Below are positions 59,716 through 64,000 of a stretch of 64,000 nucleotides of DNA, in pieces (the stretch's first letter is position 1; each line of letters begins with the position of its first letter). The notes under the pieces were generated by a model that searched no databases, was not told the origin of the DNA, and saw only the letters and a program-made list of their open reading frames with translations. The position numbers and the translations under genes were made by a program. Location of the stretch: positions 1 through 64,000 of the forward strand of contig VGVB01000007.1 in the NCBI GenBank assembly GCA_016882265.1, given 5' to 3'. The DNA is from Gammaproteobacteria bacterium. GTDB lineage: Bacteria > Pseudomonadota > Gammaproteobacteria > Steroidobacterales > Steroidobacteraceae.

Positions 59716-59730
59716 GTCAAACCGTCTGAC
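59716..59730. promoter_or_regulatory. Imperfect GTCAA-N5-CTGAC motif upstream of the second TonB receptor
   Basis: GTCAA at 59716-59720 and CTGAC at 59726-59730 differ in one base from the palindrome at 24710-24724 and 35136-35150. It is 56 bp upstream of the receptor start. On the minus strand it supplies TTGACT as a possible -35, but no good -10 is seen at proper distance. Candidate third site of a common regulator; weak on its own. Confidence 0.3.
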
Positions 59731-59764
59731 CACTCCTGTTGTGGCGCCGCGACAGGTCGGGGGG

Positions 59765-61156
59765 TCAGCCGGAGTCGCCGCTCCCCCACAGCCCGGCCAT
59801 CGCCGCAGCGAAGCGCGTCCCGATCCCCGGAGCTTGCGCATGCCGGTGCTCGCGCACGACCCAGCGGCCGGCGACCAGTACGTCGCGCCACGGGCGCCCC
59901 GGGCTCGAGAACACGAGAGCATCGAGCAGTTGCGCCAGCGGCACGCCGCGCAGGCTCGAGTCGCTGGTGTCGGCGACCAGCAGGTCGGCGCGCTGGCCGG
60001 TGCGCAGGCCGGCGAGCGGCAGACCCGCGGCGCCGGGACCGGCGGTGAGCACACGCTCGAACAGGCGCGCTGCGGTGGCCGGCTGTGAGCCGGGCCATGC
60101 CGTGACGTTGCGTTCGCGGCGCAGCAGGCGCTGGGCGTATTCGGCCAGACGCAGCTCCTCGCGCCAGCCGCGCGTGACCTGGCTGTCGGAGCCGATCGCT
60201 ATCGGCACGCCGGCCGCGAGCCAGCGCGGCAGGTCGGGCACGCCGTCGCCGAGGTTGGCCTCGGTGCCCGGGCACAGCACGATGCCGGCGCCGCGGGCGG
60301 CGACGGCATCGATCTCGTCCGGCAGCGCCTGCGTCGCGTGCACGAGCTGCCAGCGGGCATCGAGTAGCCCCGCGCCGGCGAGCCACTCGAGCGGGCGCAG
60401 GCCGGTGGCGGCGCGGCAGGCCTCGACTTCGACATGCTGTTCGGCGGCGTGCAGGTGGATCGGCCCGGCATCGTCCGCGGCCAGGGCGGCAAGCCGCAGG
60501 AACGCTGCCGGCGCCGCGGCGCGCAGCGAGTGCAGCGCCAGGCCCGCATGCAGCAGCGGCCGGCCGGCCGCCCGCAGGCGCTGGCAGGCGGCCCAGGCGC
60601 CGTCGGCGTCGAGGCGGAAACGACACTGCGCCCCAGCCAGTGGCGTGCCGGCGAAGTCGCCGCGTTCGTAGACGACCGGCAGAATCGTCAGCCCGATACC
60701 GGCCGCCGCCGCCGCGTCGGCCAGTGCCCAGGCCAGCGCCAGCGGCTCGTCGTAGGGCCGGCCGTCCGGCCGGTGCTGCAGGTAATGGAACTCGACGACC
60801 TGGGTGTAGCCGCCGCGCAGCAGCTCGACGAAAAGCTGCGCGGCGATGGCGGCGAGCGACTCCGGTGTGATGCGGACCGCGACCCGGTACATGCGCTGGC
60901 GCCAGCTCCAGAAGTCATCCGGCTCCTCGTCGCGCCGCTCGGCCAGGCCGGCGAAGGCACGCTGGAAGGCGTGGCTGTGCGCATCGACCAGTCCCGGCAG
61001 CGCCGGCCCGGCGAGCCGCGCCGCTCCCGGCGGGCACTGCACTACGCCGGACTGCACGTCGCGCCAGTGACCGCTGCGATCGCTGGCGAGCAATACGCCG
61101 GCGCGCCAGCCGCCATCCAGCCAGGCGTGCTCGGCCCACAGCGTGACGTCACGCAT
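59765..61156 (-). CDS. hutF: Formimidoylglutamate deiminase
   Basis: A 463-residue metal-dependent amidohydrolase that converts N-formimino-L-glutamate to N-formyl-L-glutamate plus ammonia. Metal ligands LPGLVDAHSHAFQRAFAGLAER (HxH), GLALHSLRAA, IHLHAAEQHVEVEAC and LGIGSDSQVTRGW-type end seen as IAIGSDSQVTRGW. ATG 61156 overlaps the end of hutG by 8 bp. With hutG it forms the two-step branch of histidine degradation used by pseudomonads and relatives. Confidence 0.95.
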   Translation of the reverse strand: MRDVTLWAEHAWLDGGWRAGVLLASDRSGHWRDVQSGVVQCPPGAARLAGPALPGLVDAHSHAFQRAFAGLAERRDEEPDDFWSWRQRMYRVAVRITPESLAAIAAQLFVELLRGGYTQVVEFHYLQHRPDGRPYDEPLALAWALADAAAAAGIGLTILPVVYERGDFAGTPLAGAQCRFRLDADGAWAACQRLRAAGRPLLHAGLALHSLRAAAPAAFLRLAALAADDAGPIHLHAAEQHVEVEACRAATGLRPLEWLAGAGLLDARWQLVHATQALPDEIDAVAARGAGIVLCPGTEANLGDGVPDLPRWLAAGVPIAIGSDSQVTRGWREELRLAEYAQRLLRRERNVTAWPGSQPATAARLFERVLTAGPGAAGLPLAGLRTGQRADLLVADTSDSSLRGVPLAQLLDALVFSSPGRPWRDVLVAGRWVVREHRHAQAPGIGTRFAAAMAGLWGSGDSG

Positions 61157-61955
61157 CGGCGGGCTTCCAGCTCAGCAGCCCGGCCAGCAGCGCGCGCAGC
61201 AGCGCGCGCGCCGCGGCGGCCCGCGTTTCGTCCCAGCTCGCCGGCTGCGTCTCGTCGAGATAGCACGACCAGCACATCTCCATCTGTACGGCGTGGATGC
61301 GGTCCGCGGGCCGGCCGCAGTGGCGCGTGATGTAGCCGCCGGTGAAGCGGCCGTCGGTGACGTGGCTGAAGCGGCTCTGGGCCGCGAGCCGCGCGTGCAG
61401 CAGAGCGCGCAGCTCGGGTGCGCAGCTCGAGCCGCGCGCCGTGCCGAGATTGAGGTCGGGTAGCCGCCCGTCGAACAGCCACGGCAGTTCGCTGCGGATG
61501 CTGTGGCCGTCCCACAGCAGCGCGATGCCGTGCCGTCGGCGCAGGCGCGCGAGTTCCGTCGCGAGCGCGTCGTGATAGGGCTGCCAGTACACCGCGACCC
61601 GTTCCGCGACCTCGTCGCTGTCCGGCTGCGCGCCGGCGCAGTACAGCGGCTCGCCGCTGAAGAACGTGAGCGGCACGAGCCCGGTATTGTTCGCACCGGC
61701 ATACATCGGCGTATCGTCGCGCGGGCGGTTCAGGTCGATCACGTAACGGCTGTAGTGCGGCACGAGCAGGCTCGCGCCGAGCGCCGGCACGAAGTCGTAC
61801 AGCCGCTCGAGGTGCCAGTCGGTGTCCTCGACCGCGAGCGCGCGCGGCGCGAGGCGCGCGGCGAGCGCCGGCGGAATCACCCGGCCGGTGTGCGGCAGGC
61901 TGACCAGCAGCGGCCGGGTGCCGCGGACCAGCGTGAACGGCCGGGCGCTGCTCAC
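61149..61955 (-). CDS. hutG: N-formylglutamate deformylase (amidohydrolase)
   Basis: A 268-residue zinc hydrolase releasing formate and L-glutamate from N-formyl-L-glutamate. [79 protein letters not shown] and [22 protein letters not shown] are family blocks. The GTG start at 61955 sits in the hutI stop (GTGA); a much longer open frame is noise. Confidence 0.94.
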   Translation of the reverse strand: MSSARPFTLVRGTRPLLVSLPHTGRVIPPALAARLAPRALAVEDTDWHLERLYDFVPALGASLLVPHYSRYVIDLNRPRDDTPMYAGANNTGLVPLTFFSGEPLYCAGAQPDSDEVAERVAVYWQPYHDALATELARLRRRHGIALLWDGHSIRSELPWLFDGRLPDLNLGTARGSSCAPELRALLHARLAAQSRFSHVTDGRFTGGYITRHCGRPADRIHAVQMEMCWSCYLDETQPASWDETRAAAARALLRALLAGLLSWKPADA

Positions 61956-63160
61956 GGGCGTTCCCGCCCGCCGCAGACGACCCGGCGGCAGGGCCGGTGA
62001 CCGACCCGGCTCACCAGCGCGAGCGGGTGGTCGAGGTCCCAGACCACGAAGTCGGCGCGCAGGCCGGGCGCGAGCCGGCCGCGATCGCCGAGACCGAGCG
62101 CGCGCGCGGCGTGCACGGTCGTACCGCGCAGGGCCTCCTCCGGGGTCAGCCCGAACAGCACGCAGGCCATGTTCAGCATCAGGACCAGCGACAGCACCGG
62201 CGACGAACCGGGGTTGTGATCGGTCGCCACGGCCAGCGGTACGCCGGCCGCACGCAGCGCGGCGACCGGCGGCGGCCGCGCGGCGCCGAGGAAGTAGTAC
62301 GCGCCGGGCAGCAGCACGGCGACGGTGCCGGCGCGCGCCAGCGCCGCGACGCCGGCCGCCGACAGGTACTCCAGGTGATCGCAGGACAGTGCCCCGAATC
62401 CCGCGGCCAGCGCCGCGCCGCCCTGGTCCGAGAGCTGCTCCGCATGCAGCTTCACCGGCAAACCGAGTGCGCGCGCGGCGCTGAACAGCCGCTGCACCTG
62501 CGCCGGCGTGAAGCCGATGCGGTCGCAGAACGCGTCCACGGCATCGACGAGCTGCTCGCGCTGCAGTGCGGCGAGCCACGCGCAGACGTCGTCGATGTAC
62601 GCATCGGCACGGCCGGCATATTCGACTGGCAGCGCGTGGGCGGCGAGACAGGTCGTGCGCACCGTGAGTGGCAGTTCGCGGCCGAGGCGCCGCGCGGTGC
62701 CGAGCAGCCGGGCCTCGCCGGCCTCGCTCAGGCCGTAGCCGGACTTGATCTCGAGCGTCGTGACGCCGTCGGCCATCAGCGCCACGGCCCGTTCGCGCGC
62801 CGCGCGATACAGCGTTTCGTCATCGGCGGCGCGGGTCGCCGCGACGGTCGCACGGATGCCGCCGCCGGCGCGGGCGAGATCCTCGTAACTCGCGCCCTGC
62901 AGTCGCCGTTCGAACTCGGCGCCGCGGTCGCCGGCATAGACAAGGTGCGTGTGGCAGTCGATCAGGCCGGGCGTCACCAGCGCGCCGGCGAGGTCGTGCT
63001 CGAGTGGCGCGTCGGCACCGGGCAGTGCCGGCAGGGCGGTGTCCGCGCCAACCCAGACGATGCGCTCGCCCTCGGTCAGGATCGCGCCGCGGCCGACCAG
63101 GCCCCAGGGCGTGGCGCCGTCGAGTGTCGCGAGACAGGCGTTGCGCCACAGGCAGCGCAT
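61952..63160 (-). CDS. hutI: Imidazolonepropionase
   Basis: A 402-residue amidohydrolase opening imidazolone-5-propionate to formiminoglutamate. It has [27 protein letters not shown] (metal HxH), [52 protein letters not shown] and [17 protein letters not shown]. Length is typical. ATG 63160 shares one base with the hutC stop (TGATG), so hutC, hutI, hutG and hutF are tightly coupled in this order. Confidence 0.96.
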   Translation of the reverse strand: MRCLWRNACLATLDGATPWGLVGRGAILTEGERIVWVGADTALPALPGADAPLEHDLAGALVTPGLIDCHTHLVYAGDRGAEFERRLQGASYEDLARAGGGIRATVAATRAADDETLYRAARERAVALMADGVTTLEIKSGYGLSEAGEARLLGTARRLGRELPLTVRTTCLAAHALPVEYAGRADAYIDDVCAWLAALQREQLVDAVDAFCDRIGFTPAQVQRLFSAARALGLPVKLHAEQLSDQGGAALAAGFGALSCDHLEYLSAAGVAALARAGTVAVLLPGAYYFLGAARPPPVAALRAAGVPLAVATDHNPGSSPVLSLVLMLNMACVLFGLTPEEALRGTTVHAARALGLGDRGRLAPGLRADFVVWDLDHPLALVSRVGHRPCRRVVCGGRERP

Positions 63161-63927
63161 CACGGCCGGACCCGGCCCTGCAGCAGATAGCGGGCGCCCG
63201 GGTGCACGAGGCGGACGAACGTGACTGGCTGGCCGCGACTGACGCTGCGGCGGGTGACGATCAGACAGGGAGTGTCGCGACGAATGCCGAGCAGCCGCGC
63301 TTCGCGCGCGGTCGGTGCGCCGGCTTCGACCGAGTACTCGGCTTCCCAGGCGGGCGCGACCTCGAGCAGGTAGTGCGTCGGCGTCGTCTGCGTGAAGTCC
63401 ACCTCGAGGTAGCCGGGAGCGGCTGCCGGGTTGACCCAGCGGTCCTCGCACTGCAGCGGTACGTCGTTGTCGTGGTGCACCAGCAGCGAGTGAAAGACGC
63501 GGGCGCCGGCCGCGAGGCCGAGCCGGGCGGCAACGGCCGCCGGGGCCGCCTCCGCGCGCAGCAGGTGCAGCCCGGCGCGGTGTCGGTGGCCGCGTTCGCC
63601 GATTTCCTCGTGCAGGTCGCGGATCGTCAGCGTCGAGGCCAGCTTCGGCCCGGCCGCGGCGAAGGTGCCGACCCCCTGGATGCGCTCGACCAGACCCGCC
63701 GCCTGCAGCTCACGCAGCGCGCGGTGCACGGTCATCCGCGCGACGCCGAAGCGCCGGACCAGCTCCGGCTCCGAGGGCAGGCGCGCCCCGGGCGGATAGC
63801 GCCCGTGGGCCAGTTCGGCCCGCAGGGTCTCGCGCACGCGGGCAAAGGGCGCCAGCGCGCCCGCGGAGCGTGCGCTCCGGGCGCTGGCCGGCACTGATCG
63901 GCGGGCGGCGGTCGGGCGGCGGTGCAT
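63160..63927 (-). CDS. hutC: Histidine utilization repressor HutC (GntR family)
   Basis: A 255-residue regulator. The N-terminal winged helix-turn-helix ([60 protein letters not shown]) is followed by a UTRA ligand domain ([48 protein letters not shown]), characteristic of HutC, which is released from DNA by urocanate. ATG 63927 is preferred since the earlier ATG at 63951 lies in the operator palindrome. Start of a four-gene hut operon. Confidence 0.93.
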   Translation of the reverse strand: MHRRPTAARRSVPASARSARSAGALAPFARVRETLRAELAHGRYPPGARLPSEPELVRRFGVARMTVHRALRELQAAGLVERIQGVGTFAAAGPKLASTLTIRDLHEEIGERGHRHRAGLHLLRAEAAPAAVAARLGLAAGARVFHSLLVHHDNDVPLQCEDRWVNPAAAPGYLEVDFTQTTPTHYLLEVAPAWEAEYSVEAGAPTAREARLLGIRRDTPCLIVTRRSVSRGQPVTFVRLVHPGARYLLQGRVRP

Positions 63928-63932
63928 AGCGG

Positions 63933-63970
63933 GATCGTACTTGCACGACATTGTCTAGACAAGTACGATC
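63933..63970. promoter_or_regulatory. HutC operator: nested palindromes between hutC and a divergent gene
   Basis: GATCGTACTTG (63933-63943) is exactly inverted as CAAGTACGATC (63960-63970), and inside the right part lies the perfect 12-bp palindrome TTGTCTAGACAA (63951-63962), close to known HutC sites (TTGT-n4-ACAA). It is next to the hutC start and also in front of the divergent ATG at 63978, fit to control both directions. Confidence 0.65.
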
Positions 63971-63977
63971 GCGGTCG

Positions 63978-64000
63978 ATGAACGCCGCCAGTCGCCTGCC
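63978..64000 (+). CDS. Start of a divergent gene, cut by the window end
   Basis: ATG at 63978 opens a frame MNAASRL that runs out of the window. It lies 8 bp after the HutC operator, so a hut gene such as hutU or hutH (both missing from the operon seen here) would be expected, but seven codons are not enough to tell. Confidence 0.3.

Overview
This is a very GC-rich chromosomal segment. The canonical gammaproteobacterial, origin-proximal gene set mnmG, rsmG, parA, parB, atpI-B-E-F-H-A-G-D-C is present, together with two TonB-dependent receptors, lipoprotein and Sec signal peptides and a HutC-regulated histidine pathway. It therefore looks like an environmental, metabolically versatile gammaproteobacterium. 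The genus cannot be read from the sequence.

Layout. 1-2773: end of a three-subunit molybdopterin oxidoreductase (catalytic, 4x[4Fe-4S], NrfD/DmsC-type anchor). 2875-6789 (minus): translationally coupled alpha/beta hydrolase, NatA/NatB-type ABC exporter, and an exported adhesin-E-like protein. 6901-12596: mnmG, a lipoprotein peptide-binding protein, alkaline phosphatase and a diheme c4-like cytochrome. 12689-15277: a lower-GC patch with a GIY-YIG-like protein, decayed sequence, the C-terminal stub of a DNA methyltransferase and an intact YhcG (DUF1016) nuclease. 15326-21147: a corrinoid-dependent methyl-transfer module (MtmB-family methyltransferase without pyrrolysine, corrinoid protein, UroD-family protein, [2Fe-2S] corrinoid-reactivating ASKHA protein and a TetR regulator). 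21239-22522: a GNAT protein and a PIN/Phd toxin-antitoxin pair. 22705-39931: catabolic genes (MBL hydrolase, AcuI/YhdH reductase, KstD-like flavoprotein, two lone molybdenum-hydroxylase large subunits, SnoaL-DUF1214 fusion, sulfotransferase, Zn alcohol dehydrogenase, LLM flavin/F420 oxidoreductase, SnoaL protein, TonB receptor) plus another PIN/RHH pair. 39999-47009: rsmG, a 2-oxoacid:ferredoxin oxidoreductase coupled to a ferritin-like protein, glgC, parA and parB. 47059-54005: the full F1Fo ATP synthase operon with its promoter and a leader hairpin. 54024-59660: an MDR oxidoreductase, a nucleotidyltransferase with a small partner protein, an orphan TrpB2 and a second TonB receptor. 59765-64000: hutF, hutG, hutI and hutC with their operator, and the first codons of a divergent gene.

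Most notable points. mnmG and rsmG, usually adjacent, are about 31 kb apart, so accessory metabolism has been built into a conserved replication/partition/ATP synthase neighbourhood. The corrinoid module looks self-contained and is divergently arranged around a TetR gene. It uses an MtmB-family enzyme in which Gly appears to replace Pyl202, which would make it a pyrrolysine-free relative of monomethylamine methyltransferase with unknown substrate. A GTCAA-N5-TTGAC palindrome recurs at the promoters of the flavoprotein operon and a TonB receptor, suggesting a local regulon.

Starts were chosen by eye from ribosome-binding sites, overlaps and family N-termini. All family assignments come from motif recognition, not database searches.
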